From: Hellea sp039977295
Lineage (GTDB): Bacteria > Pseudomonadota > Alphaproteobacteria > Caulobacterales > Maricaulaceae
Direction of reading: 5' to 3'
NCBI GenBank assembly: GCA_039977295.1
Contig: JBDWDN010000009.1
Coordinates: 310,001 to 374,000 of the forward strand
Length of the DNA: 64,000 bases
The position numbers and the translations under genes were made by a program. Below, piece after piece: positions 1-9,600 of the stretch (position 1 is the first letter of the stretch; every line of letters starts with the position of its first letter). The notes under the pieces are model-generated. The model had not been told where the DNA came from and made no database searches. It was given only the letters and a program-made list of their open reading frames with translations.

Positions 1-1882
1 CTGCTGGGGAAGAGTTCAGGATTACGCGATTAATATAGTTCAAATTTATTTTCTGATCATTGCAAAGCTGATTTAAAATCTCTGTGTGAATGTCATTCTC
101 TTCCCAATTTTGTAGCAATATAATACTAGGCAAAACATATGGCAACTCTTTGACATCAGGTGCAGATATAACATTTAAATCTTCAAGCTTGGAACCTATC
201 AAGTTTATGGACTCACTCGGGTTTTCATCATTACTAAGAGAATGATAAACACGAATATTCATTAATAAAAATTCGATTAGGTTTGATTTCTTATCATCTG
301 CCTTCTTTAGTTTACTATATTCAGTTTCTATTTTTTCTTTTAAAAACTCTAAAGAAGATGTCTCATCCACAGAAAATAAATACTCATATTCAATAATGTT
401 AATGAGTGAAATTTCATATTGATAATCCAAATTTTCGCTATCAATGCCGACCAGTCTCTCAATAAGAACTTTGGCTTTTTCAAGCGATGCCTTGAAGGGA
501 TCTTTATCACCGTTAATATAATATAAATGTAGTAACGTGCGAAGATTTTTAAGTTCAAGAAAATTAAATTCTGCATCTACCTCGGAACTCTTGAATAAGT
601 CCTTAGCCTTTTGCAAGTATGTTATTGAAGCCTTTAAATCATTCATTCTCAAAGCGGTACTGGCTAAGCTACTATATCCATTAAACAAAGAAATAACTTC
701 AGACCGGCCTCCAGAATTGTTTTTGAAAATAGTTTCCTTGAGAGAAAGTGATTTATTTAGCAACTCAGCTCCCTTTTGCAGATTACCATAGTCCAATTCA
801 AAAGCCCCCAAACTTGCATAGGCGTAGGCCAGTTCTTGCAGAGCTCGTTCTGTATCTCCTTCCACCTCTTGCAGGCGTTTAGCGAACTCTAGGTAAGACT
901 GGAAATGTAGCTGTGCCGCGTCATAATTCCCAAGACCATATTGCAACCTCCCGACCCAAAATGCACTTTGACTATGTTCGAAAATTCGGTCTGGATTATC
1001 TGGGTTACGCTCAAACAGTTCTTCCGTGGCCATATAAGCATCTTGAAAATAGCGGTCGGCGTCATCAAGGTTCCCCAATTTGCCTTGTATCTCCCCCAAA
1101 AGGTGAAATACTTCGGCCCGGCGTCCAAGCGCGTCGTCATCATGGTCTGAGAACTCGTAATTATCATAATATGAGGCAGCATTTTCGCCAACAGCGTTCA
1201 AAGCATCAAGGCGACCCACAGCTTCCAGTTTATCTTTCAAATCCGTGAGCATAAATTCAATTTGTCCTTCAGCATCCAGCCTGCGCTGTTCAGCCAATTG
1301 ACGGGCGTCGATGGCTGTCCAGGTTAATGTCCCCATAATTAAAAGCGCTGATATGGCGCTGGCTGTGATTAAGGTCACACGGCGGCGGAGTTTCTTTAGA
1401 TCGCGCTGCACGAGGTCATCAAGCCCGACCCCTAAAATGGAGGCTGCTAATTGAGAAACGCCGAGCCGAAAGCTTTTTGGGCTTAGATTTGCGGCGAGTG
1501 GTTCCTCTCCGCTTTCAAGTAAGGCCGGAGGGAAGCTAGTTTGCGGCGTGCCCTCAATGAGCGCGCAAAGAATAAAGCTGTCGCCGTGAATCTCTCGGAA
1601 CAGTTTTATTTCCTGATTAACCCAATGCGATTTTTTGGAGCCAGGAGAACAGAGGACGATGAGATATTGCGACTGCGAAATTGCATCTTGGATTTTATCA
1701 CTTAAGGAATGATGGGCTGTGAGTTCAGCGACGTCTCGAAATATCGGCGATATCTTCCCCGAATGCCTCCCCATCAAGGATTTGGGAACAGGATAAGATT
1801 CTAGCAATCGATGCAAGCGCGCGGCCGCGCGTTCATCTTTGTGATCATAAGAAATAAAAGCCCGATATTTGTAGTCTTTCAA
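1..1882 (-). CDS. TIR domain - transmembrane - TPR protein (3' end beyond window)
   Basis: The minus-strand frame is open from 1882 to the window edge, so about 627 residues are visible and the C-terminus is missing. Residues 1-130 form a bacterial TIR-type domain: it opens YRAFISYDHKDE, continues with a PIFRDVAEL segment, then YLIVLCSP and HWVNQEIKLF. A basic stretch (KKLRRR) precedes one membrane helix near residues 160-180 (TLITASAISALLIMG), and the rest is helical TPR-like repeats (for example AEVFHLLGEIQGKLGNLDDA). The start is a TTG at 1880-1882 with a GGGAGGG ribosome site upstream; no ATG fits the domain start. The C-terminal half is visibly more AT-rich than the N-terminal half. TIR domains in bacteria are often NAD-cleaving or signalling modules. 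Whether this is a defence gene or a signalling receptor cannot be told from the sequence. No partner effector is visible inside the window. Confidence 0.85.
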   Translation of the reverse strand, partial: MKDYKYRAFISYDHKDERAAARLHRLLESYPVPKSLMGRHSGKISPIFRDVAELTAHHSLSDKIQDAISQSQYLIVLCSPGSKKSHWVNQEIKLFREIHGDSFILCALIEGTPQTSFPPALLESGEEPLAANLSPKSFRLGVSQLAASILGVGLDDLVQRDLKKLRRRVTLITASAISALLIMGTLTWTAIDARQLAEQRRLDAEGQIEFMLTDLKDKLEAVGRLDALNAVGENAASYYDNYEFSDHDDDALGRRAEVFHLLGEIQGKLGNLDDADRYFQDAYMATEELFERNPDNPDRIFEHSQSAFWVGRLQYGLGNYDAAQLHFQSYLEFAKRLQEVEGDTERALQELAYAYASLGAFELDYGNLQKGAELLNKSLSLKETIFKNNSGGRSEVISLFNGYSSLASTALRMNDLKASITYLQKAKDLFKSSEVDAEFNFLELKNLRTLLHLYYINGDKDPFKASLEKAKVLIERLVGIDSENLDYQYEISLINIIEYEYLFSVDETSSLEFLKEKIETEYSKLKKADDKKSNLIEFLLMNIRVYHSLSNDENPSESINLIGSKLEDLNVISAPDVKELPYVLPSIILLQNWEENDIHTEILNQLCNDQKINLNYINRVILNSSPA

Positions 1883-2150
1883 GACACAACCCTCCCCATA
1901 CTATCAATACCGCCTCGCGACTAGAATAGCAAATCAGAGCTTAATTCATTCGGGCTTCAGAAGATAGGCCTGCGACTAACATCCTCCCATTGTTGACAAT
2001 CACAGCTTCCCCGCCAAAATTCACCTTTACCCCTTCTGTGAGACTATGGAGGTTGGGACGCTAAAGCCTTGATGTTTTTCAGAACCGGGCGCTCGCGTCT
2101 AAATCAAAAAAAAACAGGAGACTGAGTAACGCCTAAAACCCAATATCACC

Positions 2151-2591
2151 TTAGCTGGCCAACGCCAATCTTGATCCCGTTAGGCGTCTCTGTGAAGCCT
2201 CGTCATCGACACGTTTATATCTTAATTTATGTTGCGCCGAATTCCGCCTATCTGGGCTTATTATGCCAGCCTCAAGCGGGCCCGATAATGTCCATTTCAT
2301 AATTGCCGTCAGGATATCGCTCTTATTGGCGAGGCATTGTAAATTTTTCACAAGGCGTTTAATCGCGCCGTCATAATAGACGGAGGAGGCTTGAATTTCT
2401 ATATCTGCCCTATTCTCGCTCATCCAGTCTTTTGCAAAAGACTCTGTAAGGGTCACATTGGGCGCGGCCATGTCGCGTAAATATAAGGCGGCCTGCTCGA
2501 ACATTTTAAGCTCCGCCTTTTCGTCCATTTTGTTACTCACGACCATGACAGCCAGTAAGGTCATTATATCCGTCCAATTTTGAGCGCGCAT
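2151..2591 (-). CDS. Small all-helical protein, TerB-like
   Basis: A 146-residue cytosolic protein without signal peptide. The start is well supported by GAGGAG six bases before the ATG. The first 110 residues are predicted helical, with a pattern like TerB/tellurite-resistance folds (MTLLAVMVVSNKMDEKAELKMF, then DILTAIMKWTLSG), though the metal-binding acidic residues of true TerB are not obvious. The last 35 residues are basic and probably disordered. It lies 270 bases downstream of a second TerB-like gene on the same strand, so the two may be paired paralogues. No enzymatic motif is seen; function unknown. Confidence 0.6.
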   Translation of the reverse strand: MRAQNWTDIMTLLAVMVVSNKMDEKAELKMFEQAALYLRDMAAPNVTLTESFAKDWMSENRADIEIQASSVYYDGAIKRLVKNLQCLANKSDILTAIMKWTLSGPLEAGIISPDRRNSAQHKLRYKRVDDEASQRRLTGSRLALAS

Positions 2592-2861
2592 GTCTTTCTC
2601 CTCATTAAAGTGCGCGCTGCTTATCCAGATTGCTCACTCCCACAAGGCAGGCCAGACGAGCAGCGCGTCTATTATATTTATGAGATAGCGGCTGAATGGT
2701 TTCTGCAAATATGGCACTAAATCCGTTAAGATGGATTCATTATGAATATGGAGTTAAGGGGGCAAGCGCGGTATAAGCCAGATATAGCCACGTTCATATG
2801 AGCGCCGTAAATGCGACAATGCCTATCCGTCGGTCTGTGCCTCTGGCGTTTCTAGATCACC

Positions 2862-3236
2862 CTATTGCCAATAAGCTTTAATAATAGAGATCAGCAATTT
2901 TTCTTCCTTATGAAAATCAGCATCAGCCAGGCTGATTTTTTCGAGGGTATTAATGATCGCCTGTTTATCTGGCCATTCCGAGAGGCTCAAGATAAGATGG
3001 ATGAGCGTTACGTCTTGTGCCTGCGTCGCCCATATTCCCCTCAGCTCTTGCAGGTAACCCTCAAACCAACGGCGAATATTTTCCTCAGAGAGTAAGACGC
3101 CAGAGGCATCAGTTAGACCAAGTTCAATCACCCCCTGAGCCAAGGCGCTAATCTCCTCGCCATATATATTCCCATCTGCCACGATTACTTGCGAGAGCAA
3201 CTGCATTACTTTTTGGATTTGGTCCGGAATAATCAT
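2862..3236 (-). CDS. TerB-like family protein
   Basis: A 124-residue helical protein with the repeat-like architecture of the TerB superfamily: an N-terminal ADGNIYGEEISAL segment and a C-terminal LADADFHKEEKLLISII segment, each an acidic D/E-rich turn followed by a helix, as in TerB where such residues bind divalent cations. The ribosome site before the ATG at 3236 is weak. It lies on the same strand as the Tc toxin genes but 371 bases beyond the TcA stop, so read-through is possible but not shown. TerB domains occur widely in stress, phage-resistance and envelope contexts; the specific role here is unknown. Confidence 0.65.
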   Translation of the reverse strand: MIIPDQIQKVMQLLSQVIVADGNIYGEEISALAQGVIELGLTDASGVLLSEENIRRWFEGYLQELRGIWATQAQDVTLIHLILSLSEWPDKQAIINTLEKISLADADFHKEEKLLISIIKAYWQ

Positions 3237-3607
3237 AGGGCGAATTATCTACCATTCCAGGGTTGGGGAAACGTTAATAGCACAGCAAGTTGGCAACTCT
3301 CGTAACCTTTCAAAGGTCGAACTTCCGAACGTTAGGACGTATCATGAGGGCTTAAAACGCCCCCAAAATCAAGTTGCACCCCAATGGAGCTCTCGAAGCC
3401 ACATACCTCCAACCCAAAGGCCATATCCCCATCAAGATCAAATTGTCTCGCCATCACTTTATCCTCAGCGCATATACTCAGAGCTCAAAAACAGGGCGCA
3501 AAAACAGGGCGTAAATACAGGGTAGAGGTTAAAGAAAGACACTCAAATTACGAGGGCCTAGGGTTCTAATCTCCAATACTTTATGCGGCCCGGATTTACT
3601 CTGGCTC
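3237..3607. other. Non-coding gap downstream of TcA
   Basis: I find no convincing gene in this 371-base gap; the open frame at 3384-3569 has no ribosome site and a low-complexity product. It contains a short tandem repeat (3487-3522) and a GGGCTTAAAACGCCC hairpin near 3348-3362. The latter shares the GGCTTAAAA core of the intergenic repeats at 40482 and 42839, but the match is too short to claim kinship. No clear Rho-independent terminator for the TcA gene is visible. Confidence 0.5.
3487..3522. repeat. Short tandem repeat, about 2.8 copies of 13 bp
   Basis: Two adjacent 13-mers differ only in the last base (AAAAACAGGGCGC, then AAAAACAGGGCGT) and are followed by a partial third copy (AAATACAGGG). 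It lies in the gap downstream of TcA. It could be replication slippage; no function is evident. Confidence 0.6.
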
Positions 3608-6600
3608 CTATGGCTCCTCTGGGTCGGGCACCTTATAGTAAAGGATGATATCCTTTACGGGAAAGAATTCACCGCCCAATTCGAGTCCGATTTCTCCGCC
3701 TTCTTCTGTAAGGTCTGAAAAGTCGAATTGCTCCGCGAGCACGCCATTACTGTCTACATAATAGACAGAAAAGCTTTCAAATTCTATTGGGCCATTACTA
3801 TATATGTAAGGTATCGCATGACCTATAGTGGTCGGCGTAAATTGCGTTATAGTATCTTCATCTGGAACATTTCCATCCCGAATAGCTTTTACGAGGTCTA
3901 GCCACTCGCCTCTGAGATCGTGCCGTAAAGAGAGGGGGAATTTACCTGGCGGAGCAATCGGAGGGTCAACTAGCTCTGGGCGTTCCTCGCTATGAGGCCT
4001 AGCCGTATAACGGATATGCAATATCAAATCCGTAATGGTTGACGGATCGAATTCCAGATTTGTAGGCAATTCAACGCCCCATGTCGAAATCACGCCCGCA
4101 TTTTCAAAGGGTTGATATTGCGCGCTATTAAGCGAGGGTTCAAAACGGCCCGCATCATTTGCCGCTGTGGAGGTAATGATCTCTTTGGCCTCAGGTCCCG
4201 TATAAGACACGGGTGCGTCACCCCCCTGCCATCTAATCTCAGACCTATCCAATCGAAGTTTCAAAGGTATTTTTACATTCGGCCCGACGGTACAAGGCAG
4301 AGAGACGGCAACACTTTTGAGCCGCATCGCTTTGAGTGATTTTCCACTATAGTTTTCTTGGAAAAGCCACTCAGGTAATTTAAAGATAACTTCAGATTTA
4401 GTATCCGTTTTGAGTTTCCAAAGTTTAGCGGGGTCCAAACGGCGCAATGAAACAGAGCGTGACAATTCATACTCATTCAAGCTCGCTTTTTGACGCAAGT
4501 ATTTTTCATCCAGCGTTTTTAGCTGTAGGGATAGAGACTCACCTGCCAATAATCCGGCGCGCGAGCTATCCCATTGGTCAGCCCGAATAATGCCTGCATC
4601 TTCACCCAGTTCACGCTTATAAGCGAGCTGCGCTTGTCTTGCCATATTAATGGCCAACTCAAAGGCCTGACGGTGGAAGGTTTTTAACTGCCCAGCCATC
4701 CAGCTATAGAGCTGCTTATTGGTGAATTTTGACCGCATGTAATCATAATTGGTTTGGCTGTTTTCGACTTGCTGATCAAAGATTTGCAAATCTTTTTCTG
4801 CTGTCATTAAGCGTATTTCTGAGGCCGCAATTTGACGGTTCAATTCATTGATGGTTTGAAGACCCGTTTTAATTTGCAGGTTCCAATCTTCCTTGCGCCT
4901 CGCTGCGCCAGAATTCATACCCGCCATTGTGCCTTGAAAGCTAGCAACATTTGCTAAGACTGCAGGAACTTGCGCCAGAACCTCTGCGGGCTTACCCGGC
5001 GCTATTTTTTTGCTGTTACAAGGAAAACCAAAATCAGCCTCGAGCAGATGCATGATGCCCGCAAAAGCCTTTAGAGCCTGCATACCAGTTGTAAGCACTT
5101 CTGATTGCTTCATTTTCTTTATTTGCGTGTCATCAAAAGCATTAAATTTCTTACGGGCTTGATAATCCGCTAGCGAAATTTGAGCGCGTTTCAAACTAAA
5201 TTTTTGCGCTTTCAAATTCTCCTTAGCTTCTGAGATAGACATAAGCTTGAGGTTACGCGTCGCCTTTTGGATATTTATCTCCTGAACCTGTCTAATCAAA
5301 GACAGCTCCTCAGCATCTTGTTTCTCAAGGGCCGACAATAATTGCCCCCCCAGTCCCTTTACCTCACCCGTAAAGTCCTGCGCTTTTTGTAATAAGACGT
5401 TAAAGCGGTAAGGCAGACCTTTCTGGCCAGCTTGTTTAACAATGTCAGCCAGAGACATACCCGCCGCGCGGGCTCGTACAATTGCGCCCGGGTCGATTGG
5501 GGGCTCAAACAAAGCTAGTTGACGTATGTCTCCTTCAATATTGCGGCAATGCCTAATTTTAAACAGGCGGTCCTCGATAAGGTCCCAATACTCCAAAATC
5601 ATCTTGTTCTGCGGAACGCAGAAATAAGAAGCGGCGAAGAGCGAGGCCCCCGTCGCGCCGGGGCAGACGAGCTGCCCGCATTGATCGCGATGTGGCAAGG
5701 TTATGACCTGGTTTTCATAGCCGAGCATACCCGCATCATCCTGCGCAGGATCGATAAGGTCTGCAAAACTCTTGGGGGCAACTTGCCGATTAACCTCGAC
5801 GATATCCGGTTTTTTACCGAGTAACTCCGACGCCATGACATAGAGGTTTTGGGCCTCATTGATGGATTCAATAGAGTCGCGGCGGAACAGGTCGTCGGCC
5901 CAATCTGTTAGAATTTCAATATAGTCCATGAAACAACGCAGCATATAAGCCTGAAGACGGTTTTCTGCTATGCGGTGCGGCTCGAACGGATATTTGCGCC
6001 AAGCCTCAATTTGGGCTTCAAACTGATCCCGTAACTTCTGATCCGAAACGGTACTGGTTGCGCCGCTGAGAAGGTCTTGCAAATGCCCGAAGCTGTTAGA
6101 TGCGTCTTGAGTAAAAAACGGTTTTGCTTGCCAGACGCGGCGATCTCCAAGGTGTAAGTCACGATTAGTTGGATCAAAAATTAGCTGTAAATATTTTAAA
6201 GCTTCCGCATGATTGCCATCAGCTTTAAACTGACGCGCTATCAACATCGGTAGGTGAAAGAATATCTCCCAATTATACCGTTGATAAGCCCCGCCCCGAT
6301 CAAAGTCGAAATCAAGGGTGGGTAACTCGCCCGTGAAACGTCCAGATCGTGGGTTGTAATCCGCGCCAAAATAATTTTGGTTGCGCAATTGGCGATTAAA
6401 CTCATCGCCATTATCACCGTCCAAGGAATATAATCCCGCTATGCCTTTTTGGTTAAATGCCGAAAGCATAAGGCATGCAAACGGATGTTCATGCAGGGAA
6501 ACTTCATATTGGCTTTCACGGCGATGGTGTCTGGCTTTACGCACAATAATGTCACCCCTCGGAGGAAGTCCGATTTGTTCTACTTTCTCATTTTGACGAA

Positions 6601-9600
6601 TGACACAGCCATCTTTGCGTTCAAAGAAATGTACATGTTGGGCATCATTCATAAAGAACGGTTCGTCCCACATCGCGTCGCGCTTTTGCGGATAGGTCAA
6701 GACGTAATGTGAGGGTGAGCGTGCAAGAATTTGCAAACTCGCATCACGGTGACGTCTAAAGCGTTTAACATAGACACCGCTACCGCTTTCATCGCCTGGC
6801 CTGTCTAGCCCTTGAGACATACGTTGTGCCAAAGGCAGAGTCATTTTAGGCCGCGCTAAAAAGCGTTTACCTGACCAAGGCTCAGCAGCCAATTCACGGG
6901 CGGGCACAAGGACCGCGCCGCCATCGCAAGCATCAATGCGGAAACTATCTTCATAAGCCATTTCCGTATAGGCAAGATGATGGCTTTCCCAATCCGGGTG
7001 GTAGTCACGGCGTACATGAATTGTCAGCCCGCCGCGTTTATGAATTATGCCTGCGGCATCCTCAATATCGGGTTCAATTCCAGCCCAGAAGTAGAAGCTC
7101 TTTGCATCCATATTGACACGAGAATAATCTTCATAACCATTCCCATCGCGGCCAATATTGGTCAGGGTCAGACCATTCAAATAGCGCTCTGCGGGATAGG
7201 GTTCCATGCGTAAGGGGCCATCACTGTCATAGGGCCTGCGGCCACTTCTCCAAATCCAATCCCAGGGTTTAAATGCCGGATTATGTCCGGGCCTGTAAAA
7301 TGAGCCTTTCCCCGCCCCGAGCTTATACGGCGTATTCAAAGACGTACCCGGTCCCGCATAGGGCCCCGCATCCAAGACTTTATCCAAAACTTTCTTGCCC
7401 TGGAAACGGCCATTGAGGCGTTTCGAATAGGCCATGCGCACTTCTAGATAGGGCGCGCCCATCTCCTCACCATTGACCGTGACGCGAACATCATCATGGC
7501 GCTTTTCCGTGAACAGTGGCCAGAAAATCCACATTCTGCGATTAAATTTGGTGAGGATGACATGATCGGATTCAATATCCATCTCAAGCTTTTCCCAATC
7601 GCCCCAAACTCCCTCTTCGCGGCACCGGTAATGATGGGTATAAGGCGGGTTCCAATCACGAGCGATAACGTGAATAATATCATCCTCGCCTTCGTCATCG
7701 CGGTACACCGCGCGAATATCGAGGCGCGCGATATCTTCGAGCCCCGTCAAATAGCCTTCAATGGCTTTTTCCGCTGTCTCTTGTCCTAACGCCCCTTGAT
7801 TAAGCGCGCTCTCAGCCTCTTCGAATAAAGGCGTCTTGCGCAGGCGCAAAGTCGGATCGACCCAATTTTCAGGATAGAGAAAGACTTTCACATTGGCCTC
7901 CCAGAGGCGGTAATTCTTGCGCCAACCAAATTCAGCAACGTCTTGCGCGTCAGGCACAATATTTGGTTCAAGGCCAAGCATGGCCCGATGCATAAGTTGC
8001 TGCACAGAAGAAATTGAAAGCTTCAAGCGGGAGGTAAGCGTACAGGGCTGCATACCGGGATCCAGCAGAAGGAAAGCATAAATTTCATCCATATCGCCAA
8101 AGTCAACCGTAGCCCGACGGTTTTTTATCCGCTGGGGCGCCTTTTTGATGAGCTTTGCGGCTAAGGCATCGCGCAACTTTTTACGGATAGTATTCTGGCC
8201 CGAGACTAAGGCCTCGCGCACCTTATCGCTATCCTCGTAAATCTCCCGAATTCCCTGACACATAGAATAGGCATAATCTTTATCGATCGCCCCAGGGTCT
8301 ATGTCTTGCCACTGGGTCATACGCAGATCTAGAAAATCCGGATAGACTGTCTCCCAGACATCCGAAAGCGTTGTTCCTGTGTCGCGACATAAGCGCTCCA
8401 TGGCTTCGGCTTGCACCAGATTGTGCAGGGCTGATTGCCCAGAATAAAGCAACGACGCCTTATCCCAATAGACTTGATAGCCCCCTAATGATGGCGGAAG
8501 CGGGCTTGAATTTAGAACCTCAGAATAACCGCCGAGCCAAATATCCGTGGTGACGCCGCTATTCCGCGCCAAGCCCAGAACTTCAGCCAAAATCATTGGG
8601 AAATCACTTGAAAAGACAAGATCGGGATTATTATCTGCAAGCGTTTTGACATCCGCATTTATCGGTGCATCAAGGTCAAATATATCTTGTAACTGCCCGA
8701 ACCAGAAACCCTGGATTACGTCTTTAGCAAAGCTCTCAAAATTATCGCCTTTTGCGCCTGAGAGTGTGGCTTCGTAATTGGTAGCAGAATTGTCGGCGGT
8801 GAAATTCGGATCTAGGAAAATATCCATCCAATCATCCGCCCGTTCGGGGTTATCCCCCCCATAAATTTGGTCATAAATTTGCTCAGAAGTTCCTGTTGGA
8901 AGAATATCGCCAAACGCGATATCCGCAGCATCAAAAATCTGGGACTTAATATCCCCTTCGACCGCCGTAGCACTTATAAATTGCGGCACAGGATCATTTA
9001 GGTTGGGGTTCGGGTCTATATAAAATTCATCAATGGCGGCGCGCAATTCTTGCATTTTAGCCGTAGTCCACACGCTTATATCTGCTGGCCAAGGCCCAGA
9101 GAGGTCCAACGACGCAAAGTGGCCCTTATAGGGTTTGATAACAGCCCAGACCCGCAGGAAGTTAGCGAGGTTTTCACCCAGCCGTTTAAGCTGAATAATA
9201 TTGCCAGCTGCATCATCCAAAAGGTCGGGTGATATTGGCCAGATTTTAAAATAAGCGCAGGCATCTTCGAGGTCACTCGTTTTTTCGCCCAGAAGCGACG
9301 CAACCGCAGGTAGGGCGCCAATACGGGACAATCCTGTTCGCGCTAAGTTTTCAAACATGTCTAGGGCTTGTTCTGCGCTAAAACGGTAATGGCCTTCCAA
9401 TTCAAATAAGGTCGCCAAAAGGTAAAGACGATGCTTGCGAAGATTATTAGATTCCGCCTCGCCGGCAATGCGTAAGGTTTGAGCCATCATCGGTTCAAGG
9501 CGCTCAATAGAACGACCACTTTTTGCTTCTAATCGTAGCAGACTTAATATCCGCTGCGCTATCGCCTCGGTCATGACCAAAGGCGCAACGCTTCCATCTG

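Noticed and set aside
913..1248. Plus-strand frame opposite the TIR-TPR gene
   Set aside because: It is antisense to a continuous, well-featured protein and has no domain or ribosome site.
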